Program-made: the position numbers and the translations under genes
Origin: Trachipleistophora hominis
Taxonomy: Eukaryota; Microsporidia; Pleistophoridae
NCBI GenBank assembly: GCA_000316135.1
Contig: JH994035.1
Location: forward strand, 134,244 to 198,243
Reading direction: 5' to 3'
Length of the DNA: 64,000 bases
The notes under the pieces: generated by a model
Databases searched by the model: none
What the model was told of the DNA's origin: nothing
What the model saw: only the letters and a program-made list of their open reading frames with translations
Shown here: positions 44,445-54,286 of the stretch, piece after piece
How positions within the stretch are numbered: position 1 is the first letter of the stretch
Layout: the number at the start of each line of letters is the position of its first letter

Positions 44445-45758
44445 TTATTGCCTATTTTTACCGCCTAGTATAAACTCCTCGTAATATTTTCCGATGTTGT
44501 CTTTCGCTGGCTCTAAAAAGGCACAAATCAGCCGACAAACATCGTTTTTAGCCTCCTCCTTAGTTTTAAAATAACGAGAGGTAAATTTTTGGCTAAAGAA
44601 CTCTGCTGTGCAAATATAAACGTTGTTGGTACGTTCTATTACGTACTCTGGATGCGAAATTTTATGTTTTACACATAAATTGTTAATACGAGCAGCAAAA
44701 GAAGCATTATTTTCGATATTTTTTGAATTATTTGTGACAGCTGAACCAGTGTTAACAGCTGCCTGGTTGTCTTGGCTTTTATTATGATGCAGGTTGTTAA
44801 AAAAGCTTTTCGATAAGCTGCAATGCTGCTGTTTCTGCTGTTGACGGGTGTTATTTGGTGTGTGATCATTTTTCTTGCGTTTGTTTTGGTTCGTATTTGT
44901 GTTAAACCTATAACGTTTCTTGTTCCTTTGGTTAGAAAGTCTGTTAATAGGAATAGCACTAGTGTCATTAGCATTCCCTGGTGTGGCAAAATCGATTCCA
45001 AGGCTTTGAAATAAGTCGTCGCTTAAATCTATCATATCATTGGTTTTGTTAACAATTATGTTTTCGAACTGAGTGTTTTCCGTATCTTTAATTTCATTTT
45101 GAACATCCGCATCATCTATAAAATTGTTATCCTGCAAAAAAAGTTCCTGCTTTTCGCTCGCGATTTCTGGTTCCCCAATTTCAAAGGCCTTTTTCACGGC
45201 CGAACACCCTTGCAGTATACTGTTGATGCTTTCATCAAAATTTTCAGCCGATATCTTAACCTCAGTTTGTGTACTTAGTGGACTATTATCCATCACAACT
45301 TTTTCCTCCACTTTTTGTTCGTTGCGTCGATGGAACTTGTTGAAGATGTTTTCCATCTCTGCTCTCTTACCATTGTATGTAACGTTTATTTTCTTCTTTA
45401 TATCTGGCTGCTTACTATATACGATGCACTTATTGTTTTGGGCTTCCACGTTATTTTCCCTCTTCTTCTTGTCAAAGGATTTTTCCAGTTCGCATGTGTA
45501 GGCCACAAGAAACGTTTTAGCACTTTTCAGTATGCTAGAGTAGAATGAGGTACATTCCCTAAAATTCAAACAGCATTGCAATACCATGTCAATCATGAAT
45601 ATCGACGACTGGTAAATGTTTGTTTCATTAACGTCATCGTATCTTTTTCCCTCCGAAAAATACGACAAGTAAAGTTTGTGGTATTCGTTCTGCATGGCTT
45701 TAAATTCATCGAACATTTTTTTATCATCCAGTTTATTCGTGTTTTCTGTTAGAGTCAT
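44445..45758 (-). CDS. Protein with C-terminal double-stranded-RNA-binding-like domain
   Basis: A 437-aa protein. The N-terminal 100 residues are helical; the middle (about 110-350) is disordered, rich in N, Q, K and S, with a basic nuclear-localisation-like patch (KRYRF then NKRKKND). Residues about 354-415 show the alpha-beta-beta-beta-alpha pattern of a dsRBD: AARINNLCVKHKISHPEYVI, then NVYICTAEFFSQKFTSRYF, then KTKEEAKNDVCRLICAFL. The GxG..K loop is imperfect, so RNA binding is uncertain. Possible roles are ribosome maturation or an RNAi or antiviral pathway known in some microsporidia; the sequence does not decide. CCC lies 18 bases upstream of the ATG (minus strand; plus 45777-45779). 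Confidence 0.6.
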   Translation of the reverse strand: MTLTENTNKLDDKKMFDEFKAMQNEYHKLYLSYFSEGKRYDDVNETNIYQSSIFMIDMVLQCCLNFRECTSFYSSILKSAKTFLVAYTCELEKSFDKKKRENNVEAQNNKCIVYSKQPDIKKKINVTYNGKRAEMENIFNKFHRRNEQKVEEKVVMDNSPLSTQTEVKISAENFDESINSILQGCSAVKKAFEIGEPEIASEKQELFLQDNNFIDDADVQNEIKDTENTQFENIIVNKTNDMIDLSDDLFQSLGIDFATPGNANDTSAIPINRLSNQRNKKRYRFNTNTNQNKRKKNDHTPNNTRQQQKQQHCSLSKSFFNNLHHNKSQDNQAAVNTGSAVTNNSKNIENNASFAARINNLCVKHKISHPEYVIERTNNVYICTAEFFSQKFTSRYFKTKEEAKNDVCRLICAFLEPAKDNIGKYYEEFILGGKNRQ

Positions 45759-46089
45759 TATTTTTTGTGAGCTTATGGGTCACCAAATTTAAAATATATA
45801 ACAAATTCAACGAAGAAGCTTTTAACAGTCTTGCATTACGATAACAAGCCAAACATCTATTTTGAATACAATTAATAAAATAAACGTTTTTAACAATCCA
45901 AAATATCTTTTTTAGTAAATTAATTGGTGTTATCCTAAAAAACATCCCCACGTAATCAATTATTGAATAAATGACACCCTATCTCAGCTTAATTTCCATT
46001 ATTTTGGTATCATGATGAAATGAAATAAAATTTATTTAACGTATTTCCCCATACGACTGTGGTACATCATATATGACTCAATAAATTTT

Positions 46090-46260
46090 TGGTAAGCTAC
46101 TGCCGACCGCGGTCAGTAGACCGTTGGTTCTCAGAGGAATGGATTACATCTATCACTCATGCTCAACACAACGTCAGGTATGGCCCCAGAATCGGTCAGG
46201 GACCTGTGCGCCTGAAGCTAGACCTCAGGCGTTATCCGTCTCTAAGGGGCACTACTTTAA
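46090..46260. ncRNA. Candidate structured RNA or complex inverted-repeat element
   Basis: A GC-rich island in AT-rich spacer. It contains CTACTG (46097-46102) facing CAGTAG (46114-46119) around ACCGCGGT, then a domain closed by GCCCC (about 46176-46180) and GGGGC (about 46247-46251). That domain encloses hairpins GGTC-AGG-GACC (46194-46204) and CGCCTGA-9 nt-TCAGGCG (46209-46231). It lacks a T-loop or anticodon arm, so is not a tRNA. The left part (CCGACCGCGGTC..GTTGGTTC) is related to the head of the 25741 family-1 subfamily. An open frame spans it but is unlike any known protein. The strand is undetermined. Confidence 0.4.
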
Positions 46261-46321
46261 TATTATCGTGTAATTTAATCCATCAGAACTTTAGTGATCA
46301 AATCTCAATAGTTTATATTAA

Positions 46322-46842
46322 CTGTGCTATTCCGTTTACAAAACTGAGGATCGTATTAGTGTGTATTTGATAATATTAATTTTTTAGATTTTAAATTAGA
46401 TCTGCATTGATCAGTTTCAGATTACTCGCGATTCTCAATAAGGGTTTTAAAATTAGTTTTNNNNNNNNNNNNNNNNNNNNNNNNNNNNNNNNNNNNNNNN
46501 NNNNNNNNNNNNNNNNNNNNNNNNNNNNNNNNNNNNNNNNNNNNNNNNNNNNNNNNNNNNNNNNNNNNNNNNNNNNNNNNNNNNNNNNNNNNNNNNNNNN
46601 NNNNNNNNNNNNNNNNNNNNNNNNNNNNNNNNNNNNNNNNNNNNNNNNNNNNNNNNNNNNNNNNNNNNNNNNNNNNNNNNNNNNNNNNNNNNNNNNNNNN
46701 NNNNNNNNNNNNNNNNNNNNNNNNNNNNNNNNNNNNNNNNNNNNNNNNNNNNNNNNNNNNNNNNNNNNNNNNNNNNNNNNNNNNNNNNNACCAATCCAAT
46801 CAGCTTGCAAGTGGTTTTATTAATATTGGTGATGATGTCAGG
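46322..46842 (+). repeat. Dispersed repeat family 2, copy E, interrupted by the gap
   Basis: Left end TGCTATTCCGTTTACAAAAC (hairpin with one mismatch) and right end CCAATCAGCTTGCAAGTGG, TTTATTAATATTGGTGATG flank the N run. If the gap length is right the copy is larger than A or B. Confidence 0.5.
46461..46789. other. Assembly gap (329 N)
   Basis: Unknown bases inside a family-2 repeat; frames across it are artefacts. Confidence 1.
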
Positions 46843-47404
46843 GTATGATTTGATAGCTATGTTTTCTAGAACATATCGTTATTATAACAATCGACAGCAT
46901 TACTTTTAATTATGGTCTAATTTTGCATGAGAGCTTTTTAAACTGATGCATTTATTCTCCTCAGAACCAAAAGTACTTAAAACTGTGGTGAGCACTAGTG
47001 CACCAAATGAATAATTTGTAGTTATTCGCCAACATTATGAGGCGTAAATAATAATGAATATACGAGCTAAATGTTAAATTACTTACAGCTTTAAACAGAT
47101 CTCCTTCATCTCAAAAAAACTTTTGGTCTAATGAATAGCCAATAGTGATCAAATATGCAGTACGCTAAAAACAATTTAATTCGGATGAAAAGACAAATAA
47201 ACACACGTTTTTATTACATTACGTTTTAATAAGAATCAGAAACAATAGTTTGTAATAATTTGGTGGAAACAAAATTTATACTTAAAGATGAATAATTTAT
47301 TTACGTGAGAATCACTGACAAGCCCAAACGAATTTACTATATAACGATTCATTTAAAGACCCTGCCACAATAATATGAATATTATATGGTATGAATCTTG
47401 ATGA

Positions 47405-48195
47405 TCATGATTTGCCCTGATTCCGTTTTCTTTTTTCAATCGCCTTTTTATACGGAGGTGATATTGGCGGAAATCTGTGTTTCACCGCTGATAGCATTTC
47501 CTCTTCTGTATTGATATCTGGATCCGGTCCATTTCCGACCGATAAACATTCAAATATTGGTGTGTAATCCTTGCACAGTTTCAAAGGTTCACGCCTTTTT
47601 GACATAGCAATTACAAAACACTCGATGCTTTGCGATCGACTGCATTTTGGTTTGACAAGTTCTACACGTTCGTAAACTTCCGAAAATTGCCTTAGCACCG
47701 TGCCAATATCACCATTCCTGTACAATTTTCCCACAAACGTTGAACAAACCTTAGATATCTTTTCTGCCAGTTTCAAAGCTGCCTGCAGAATACTATGTTG
47801 TACATGAACATCAACATCAAGCATTCCCGACGTATTCGAAGCACCGTCACACAAAACTAAATCAGCTTTCGCATTTTCAGAGTTATTTAGAAGATGCACG
47901 TGTTCTAGCACTGATTTTACACAACTATCACTCGTTATATCATCTCTAATAAAAACCACACCTTCAATAGGCAAAATAGTCTGAATGTCAACAGCTATTA
48001 CTTTTGTACATTTTTCAGCGATTATCTGCGTCCAACCACCAGGTGCAGCACAAAGATCAATAACTGTAGTATTTCCATGCAGTATTTTGTAATGTTCATC
48101 TATCTGTTGTATTTTGTACGCACTCCGTGCTCTATAACCGTTTTCTTTCGCCATTTTGTAATAAACATCCTTTTATCCTTGCTGTTCGTTCCCAT
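47405..48195 (-). CDS. TRM7: Trm7-like tRNA 2'-O-ribose methyltransferase (FtsJ family), with a frame break near the start
   Basis: FtsJ/RrmJ-type Rossmann methyltransferase. From an ATG at 48154 the frame encodes 249 aa, lacking the family N-terminus. The missing part lies just upstream in another frame: ATG 48195, one base after CCC (plus 48197-48199), encodes MGTNSKDKR, and adding one base at the CC of 48169-48170 continues DVYYK into MAKENGYRARSAYK, matching the Trm7 N-terminus. Joined length is 263 aa. Catalytic K-D-K-E residues are K28, D117, K157 and E192 in the joined numbering; the SAM site is DLCAAPGGW. GASNTSGMLDVDVHVQ resembles Trm7 rather than Spb1 or Mrm2. Trm7 methylates positions 32 and 34 of some tRNA anticodon loops. 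Confidence 0.85.
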
Positions 48196-49276
48196 AGGGT
48201 GTAAACAGGTTGATATTTTTAAAGACAACACGATAAATAACCATATCCGTAATTAAAGCTTTGCCTATTGAACATCCCTCAACATAAAGGCTGCCTTGGT
48301 TACAATAGATGCTTAGCGCATCAAAATAATTCATATATACTTATTAAACACAATAAAATATGTAATTAATGATAAACTATCTGATTTACACTCTTTATCC
48401 AAATTTTCTATTTTAAAAATATCTCTCCTGCTAAATTGATCAGCTATGTGTCATGTTTTATTTACTTGTGCAGCGATTCATGTTACAATACTAGAACGAA
48501 TGATAAGTTATTACACATTCCTCAGATAAATCGATCACATTAACTATTTTCTGGGTAGGAACATCAATTTAATGAGTTTACGTTTAGAGAGATTTTTAAT
48601 GAAAACCAAGTTTAATTATTTGATTACACATGTTAAAATAATAATAGCACATATTATGAAATAAGAGGTTTTAATCACAAATGCGCTGCTATCCATAGCA
48701 CATACTTAGGTTAAGCCCATTTCTGCTAAATGATAATTAAAAAATCTTTGAGAACGTATTTGCTTAGTGGTATATAAACTAAATATCGGTAGAGGAAACT
48801 TGTCTCAGCGGATCGGAGAGATGTATTTGATCCAAAAATATGTATGATGATGACAATTTAATATGATTTCTTAAGAAAAGCGTATTGTAATATCACGTTC
48901 AATTTTATTAGCAAAATACTGTTACGCTTCCAACGTTCATCATCATTTTACGTTCATCATCGAATTCAATGAGCAGATATTAGCCTTGTATAAGAGTATT
49001 AAACAATTATTAAATTGAAATTAATGATTGCCTATTACCTGTTCATTGAAATATATGTAAATTAAATACACGATTCGTTGATTAGTACAATGCTAACGCA
49101 GTGTTTCCTTCATAAAAATACACTCTGCTAACAAATACACCGTTGAATAGCCGTTCGTTGTCCAAGCCTTTTTTAAGTAAATGTCCAACTATTCACACAC
49201 GTACTCAGAGTGAAAAACAGCGTACAACAAATATCCAATAAAAAATCACAATCTACACCGTTAAACAATAACTCGT
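48196..49276. other. 1.1-kb AT-rich spacer, nothing recognised
   Basis: Lies between TRM7 and UBA3 on the same strand. It contains a short hairpin GATGC-TTAGC-GCATC (about 48310-48324). No repeat family member is clear. Confidence 0.45.
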
Positions 49277-50123
49277 TTATTCTATTACCGGTTTTCGCAT
49301 CTTGGCGTTACACAGAATGCAGGCAGGGTCAACAACCATGTTTATAAAGTTAAAATGCACCTTCTCGTACCCGTTGTAGTAAATAAAATCGTATTTACAT
49401 TCATCAACCATTTTTAGTGCCATAGAGGCGCACAATGATGCAATATAACAGGCGTTCGGTAGGATGTTTTCCTTAATTCCCCTGACTTCAAATTCGTCTG
49501 TTTTTACAGCGTTTACCGCGTTAAAATGTTCAACCACATCCTCTACTGATTCATATTTCAAGCTCAGACTGTAAATATACGCCTCTCTGTTGCGCGTGTT
49601 CGTGTTTTTTAGCGTGCAGTAGTTGAAAGCAGCTTTGGTTCCGTAGAGCTCCTTCATACAATACAGACATGCACGATTGGTTGCAAAATCGACCCTTTTT
49701 ACGTGCATTTGCAGGCCTTCAATTCCAAGATCAATCATAGGAATGTTATTGATATAAGAAATGTAATTCAATTGCATTCGTGATTCAACGTTATCAAAGC
49801 AACAGAACATGAGATCATACTCGTAATCACACACTTCGAACACGTCCTTATGTATAATATTGATACGTACATTGTGGTATTGCCATAAATACTCTTCAAG
49901 TATTTTTACCTTGGGCTGGCCAATATCGTTTTGTTTGTAATAGAACTGTCTGTTTAAATCCGTAAGAGCAACCGTATCGTTGTCTAAGACTGTAAGCCTG
50001 CACTCATATTGCATCAGCAGTTTTACTATTTCTGATCCCGTAGAACCAACACCTAATTATATTATTACACTTACCTGCTATTAATATACGCTTCCCACGT
50101 AATTTATGTTCCTTTCCGATCAT
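49277..50123 (-). CDS. UBA3: Uba3-like NEDD8-activating enzyme catalytic subunit, with one mini-intron
   Basis: Two exons (50123-50075 and 50052-49277, minus strand) join into 274 aa. Splicing restores the ThiF-type nucleotide-binding start KRILIAGVGSTGSEIVKLL followed by LTVLDNDTVALTDLNRQF. The adenylation domain continues with FDNVESRMQLNYI and GIEGLQMHV. Zinc cysteines are CLYC (145, 148) and CILC near the end, and the likely catalytic cysteine is C162 in AAFNYCTLK, aligning with the Uba3 FPxCT motif. The C-terminal NACYIASLCASMALKM and IYYNG blocks also fit Uba3. Length is close to yeast Uba3 (299 aa), and the C-terminal ubiquitin-fold domain appears absent. With an Ula1/APPBP1 partner it would activate NEDD8 for cullin modification. 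Confidence 0.85.
50053..50074 (-). other. 22-nt spliceosomal mini-intron in UBA3
   Basis: On the coding strand it starts GTAAGTG and ends TAATTAG, with a TAAT-rich branch region. Removing it joins ATAGCAG to GTGTTGG and completes the GxGxxG motif in frame, which is strong evidence for a real intron. Such very short introns near the 5' end are known in microsporidia. Confidence 0.88.
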
Positions 50124-50862
50124 TCTCGTGTATAATCCGTTTTTCCGGCCCCTTATTCCCCCGAAATAAAAGTTTTACGGAACGTTAGAAAACGTGAGAA
50201 TTAAAATGCCTGCCCGTGTTATAAACGTTAATTACTATCCCCCCATGTCAACATTAAATAAAATGTCCTTTTTAAGCAGTAATAAGAGTATTTATTTGAT
50301 CTTTATATAAAAAATTACTGATTGTAGAAAGAGCTTAACCTGTTGATGCAGTCTTTATAACAATACGTGCACGTATCTTCTCATTTAGAAGAAATACGCC
50401 AAAATATTAGCATTTTAAGAGAAATAGTCTCGTTATATGAGCAAATCTACAAATTATGATAAAATACGTATAATCCTTATATTCCTTGCTTAAGAAACTC
50501 TCTTGTTGTTCAGATTACTGTACGTCAAGTATTCTATCAATTACTGCACTAATAATCATAAGATATTACACGGTCAACAACCATTTATCAACAATTAGTA
50601 ACACCACAACAGTTTATTCGTGTAAATCTCATAAACCATTTACATGTCCTACGATAAATAGAATTGGCTATTTCTAATTGTTTAGACGTTAGAACTGCTT
50701 TTTCATTAAAAATAAAATTGTTTAGTTTAGCACCATGTTCAATGCTAAAACTGCTTGATTACACAATAAAGGGCGTTATGAGATATGCACAATATCATCA
50801 CAGACCGTAAAAATGAAAATATCAGATAAAACAGCAATATTTAGTTAAAAAGTGCTACTTCA
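50124..50862. other. 0.74-kb AT-rich spacer, nothing recognised
   Basis: Lies between UBA3 and eIF5B on the same strand. No supported frame or repeat. Confidence 0.5.
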
Positions 50863-53250
50863 TCAAATAATGCCGAGAAATTGTTTGATGTCCATTACTA
50901 AGCGCCATGCATCATCTGTTATCTCATCCTTGTAGAATTCCTTCAAAACATCTATCGATTTGCGGGTCAGCGTGGAGTACATCAGATCAGTAAGTTTGAT
51001 GTCTCTTCCTATCAGTTTAGGTGCATCCGTTGTCTCTATCTTTATACTCAGCTTACTGCCCTTGTCTGCAACGTCTACGCTTTTCTTTTCCATAATCATC
51101 GACGTAACCTTTCCAATTTGCACTATTTCGTCCTGGTGCATCACGAACAACGGCATGTTGGTCTTAAGCTTGCCCTCAAGAATTTCTACGCCAAGCACGA
51201 GCGGACTCCTTTTAGTAAAAACGTATTCCGGTATGATTTGCAGCTTGCACGGGTATATTAACTCGGCCATGTTCTTCTTTTTGTTCGTTGATATCAAATT
51301 TTCAGTGTATTCCTTGTACTTGTCGATCAGGTTGTAAATAATCTGAGCCTCGAAGATTTTTATGTGTTGCGACTCGGCAAGGTCTGTCATTTCTTTGTCG
51401 ATCTTCGTGTCAAAGCACAACATTATTCCTACATGGGCGTCCTTTTCTTTGATGGCCTTCATCTTGAGGACGTCTTTCCTGCTCAGGTTCTTGCCGATAC
51501 CAACGCTGGCCACGGGGATACGTTCGTTCTTGACCAGGGCTATCAGGGCCTCAAGACTTCCAAGGCTTGATGCCTGCAGATGAATACCTACCTTCTCTAA
51601 ATTCGTGAGCTCCTTAATGTCCTCCATGACCTGCTGCTTCGCATCCTCCTCGCTGCCATAATCCGTTATCTTCAAAATTCTGCTACCAGCAATCGTGCGC
51701 TCTAAGTCGTTTGCCACAATTTTTATGCCAAGCGATGCTTTGACACACTTTATGTTCTTGTAGACGCTTTTAACCCGCAGCTCTTTCAGCGGCTCAGGCA
51801 CAAGGAGCGAGCGCACGTTGGTCACTATAGGCCCATCCATGCCACACAGCACAATACGGTCGTTTTCACTCAACGTGCCGTTTGAAACGATCGCATCCAC
51901 CGTTATTCCGATGCCCTCCACGTTCTTAACCTCAAGAACAGTCGCCTCCATCTTGTCTTTAAACGTAATCTTGTTCTTCATGTACTTGGAAGACAATTCT
52001 ATGATTTTATTGACAAGGTCGCTCAGACCTTCCCCCGTGATTGCACTCGTCGGTATGATATTGATGAACTTGCGTTCATCCGGGTTCTCGTAAAACAGCC
52101 GCGTGTTCAGGCCCATCTCAGCAAACTTGAGAATGATGTGATTCGACTTTTCAATAAACTCTGCCTTTGTGACCGAAGACTGTCTTTGCAGATCAAAGTT
52201 GTGAAAACCGCCCGTTTCACTCCTCCATTTGTAAATTCTGTCAATTTTGTTAAGCGCTATCAAAAAAGGCGTTTTCCTAAGTTTTAACAGTTCAATACTC
52301 TCCAGTGTCTGTTTCTCGAGCGCATGCAGTACGTCAACGACCAAAATCGCAAAGTCGCACATTGATGAGCCTCTGCTTCTGAGATTTGCGAATGTCTCGT
52401 GGCCTGGCGTATCAATCACGAGGAGGCCTGGTACATCGTTGTCAAAATCAAACTTGGTATTCGTTTTGTTGACAAGCTCTGAGTAAGGAAAGAACGTAGC
52501 ACCGATCTGCTGCGTAATTCCGCCCGCCTCACCACCTTGCACGTTGCTCTCTCTCAGCTTGTCCAATATTTTCGTTTTCCCCGTATCAACATGTCCTAGG
52601 ATACAAACGATCGGTGCTTTGTAGAAGAAATCCTTCTTGTGCTCTTTTTTCTCCGATTTAACGGCGTCTTTCTTTGGTTGAACGACCGGTTTGTGCATTT
52701 TTCTCATTCTCAAGTTTCCTAAGTTTAGATTTTTTAGTCGTTCTTCCACCGTTCTCCTATCATTCTTTGTGTCCTTTATCGTCTCTTCTTTCTTATCTGC
52801 AGCGCTCTCTCTGTGCTCCTCTTCTAATTTCTGTGCTGCTTCTTTCTGTTTTCTTGCTTCATCCAGTTCTTTCTGTTTAAGCGCCTCTCTCTTCGCTTTC
52901 ACTTCTTCCTCCTGTTTTCTCATCATTTCAGCCTGCTGCTTAAGAAATGCGATATTTGGTCTACGCCTTTGTGCACTGCCAGGCTGTACACCTGCATTAT
53001 CCGTCTTTTTTACTGGTTGATCATTTTCTACCTTTGCACCGGTGCTATCTTCCTTTTTATCTATCGTTTTCACAGGTTCATTGTTTTCAGCGTTTTCCTT
53101 CTTATTAACAACCGTGCTGTCCTGTTCCTTATTACCAGCCGCCTTGTCAATCACGGCTGTCTTATTTTTTTCTTTCTTCCCTTTTTTACGTGGTTTAAAC
53201 GCCGGCCCACTCTTTTTCTCCTCTGAATTATTTCCCATTTTTTCTACCAT
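50863..53250 (-). CDS. FUN12: Translation initiation factor eIF5B (IF2 homologue)
   Basis: The 795-aa GTPase joins the ribosomal subunits at the end of initiation. Residues 1-205 are lysine/glutamate-rich and disordered to coiled, as in eukaryotic eIF5B but shorter. The G domain shows GHVDTGKT (219-226), GGITQQIGATFFP in switch I, DTPGHE (280-285) and NKID (334-337). Domain II follows, then domain III (GIHLQASSLGSLEALIALVK) and domain IV to the C-terminus, which ends DDAWRLVMDIKQFLGII. That terminal helix contacts eIF1A in yeast. Yeast Fun12 is 1,002 aa; the reduction is N-terminal. There is no CCC motif near the ATG at 53250; a second ATG four codons on (53238) is an alternative start. Confidence 0.97.
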   Translation of the reverse strand: MVEKMGNNSEEKKSGPAFKPRKKGKKEKNKTAVIDKAAGNKEQDSTVVNKKENAENNEPVKTIDKKEDSTGAKVENDQPVKKTDNAGVQPGSAQRRRPNIAFLKQQAEMMRKQEEEVKAKREALKQKELDEARKQKEAAQKLEEEHRESAADKKEETIKDTKNDRRTVEERLKNLNLGNLRMRKMHKPVVQPKKDAVKSEKKEHKKDFFYKAPIVCILGHVDTGKTKILDKLRESNVQGGEAGGITQQIGATFFPYSELVNKTNTKFDFDNDVPGLLVIDTPGHETFANLRSRGSSMCDFAILVVDVLHALEKQTLESIELLKLRKTPFLIALNKIDRIYKWRSETGGFHNFDLQRQSSVTKAEFIEKSNHIILKFAEMGLNTRLFYENPDERKFINIIPTSAITGEGLSDLVNKIIELSSKYMKNKITFKDKMEATVLEVKNVEGIGITVDAIVSNGTLSENDRIVLCGMDGPIVTNVRSLLVPEPLKELRVKSVYKNIKCVKASLGIKIVANDLERTIAGSRILKITDYGSEEDAKQQVMEDIKELTNLEKVGIHLQASSLGSLEALIALVKNERIPVASVGIGKNLSRKDVLKMKAIKEKDAHVGIMLCFDTKIDKEMTDLAESQHIKIFEAQIIYNLIDKYKEYTENLISTNKKKNMAELIYPCKLQIIPEYVFTKRSPLVLGVEILEGKLKTNMPLFVMHQDEIVQIGKVTSMIMEKKSVDVADKGSKLSIKIETTDAPKLIGRDIKLTDLMYSTLTRKSIDVLKEFYKDEITDDAWRLVMDIKQFLGII

Positions 53251-54286
53251 TTCTTAACCAAGGATTAATTTAAATACAAATGTTTATATTTTGTTACAGA
53301 ATGCTGATGGCTGATCCGTGGTAAAGCAGATCTATTGGTGCAGATACGGACACTTAAAGCTATAACAGGCACACATGCTCTGTACGAGATAAAATTACGA
53401 ATGGATATACGAATAGAACTATGATTATAGTATGAGTGATAGAATTGATATATACGATCAGCAATACAATTTAATGTACTATTGCAGTCATAAAATACTT
53501 AGTAAAGCTTTCTGGACAGGAAGAACTATTCTTATTGTTGTCATTGATTAGGAAGATTATACGTTGTTTTTATGAATGTATTTTTCTATTTTTTGGTCTA
53601 CGTAACTTTTTTGATTGCTTAGATTGATCATTCTCATCGGTATGGTTCACGAATCATACATTGTAAACATTTTATTTATTTTAAACCATTTTTTTACTAA
53701 AAGTTGTTTAATTATCACCTTCGTATACACGATCTAAAATTTCAAACCGTTATATCAATAATTATTCCAAAACTGAGATGGTTGTGATAATCTTTCATAA
53801 GCATTTTAAAACGAGGAAATCATTCGATTCATCAGAAACCACTGGTGTATTACATTGTATTTCCATTTTCAACTTTTTAGGTTAAAACAATTTTACCTCT
53901 TGTTTTAATTAAATTTCGAAATTTGAAACAACTTGGCGGTGTAAAAGACAAAGGCTCTGTTTCTTGTAGCTTATCAAAAAGATATGCTTGTAGGGAAAGG
54001 TAAGAGCTAACCTTACTATAAAAAAGAAGACTAAAACAGAGTACCAGAAACAATTACAAGAACATAAAATATTTATTTCATAAAATTTGTATTTACATCC
54101 AATAAACGTATAAATTCGCAAAAATATCATTTTAAAACACGTGTAACGGACAGATACGAGTTTGAAATAAAGAGCCTATCAATTAAAAAATACTAAAACA
54201 GAAAAATATTAAATAACAGATTATTGGTGGCATTTCACGGCAGTGTATTAGTAAATTAAAATGAATTCTATATAAACAAACAAAAT
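53251..54286. other. 1-kb divergent spacer
   Basis: Lies between eIF5B and the trehalose phosphorylase gene. AT-rich, with a family-1 tail fragment near 53695-53735 (AAAGTTGTTTAATTATCACC). No other feature is seen. Confidence 0.45.

Larger units (their letters stand above)
45759..47404. other. Spacer with GC-rich hairpin island, family-2 repeat and gap
   Basis: Contains the structured island at 46090-46260, a family-2 repeat interrupted by 329 N (46322-46842), and otherwise AT-rich sequence. No gene is recognised. Confidence 0.5.

Noticed and set aside
46175..46255. Cloverleaf-like fold considered as a tRNA
   Set aside because: No T-loop GTTCRA motif, no plausible anticodon arm, and a closing stem of only five continuous pairs.
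46391..46823. Open frames spanning the second N run
   Set aside because: Same artefact of unknown bases.
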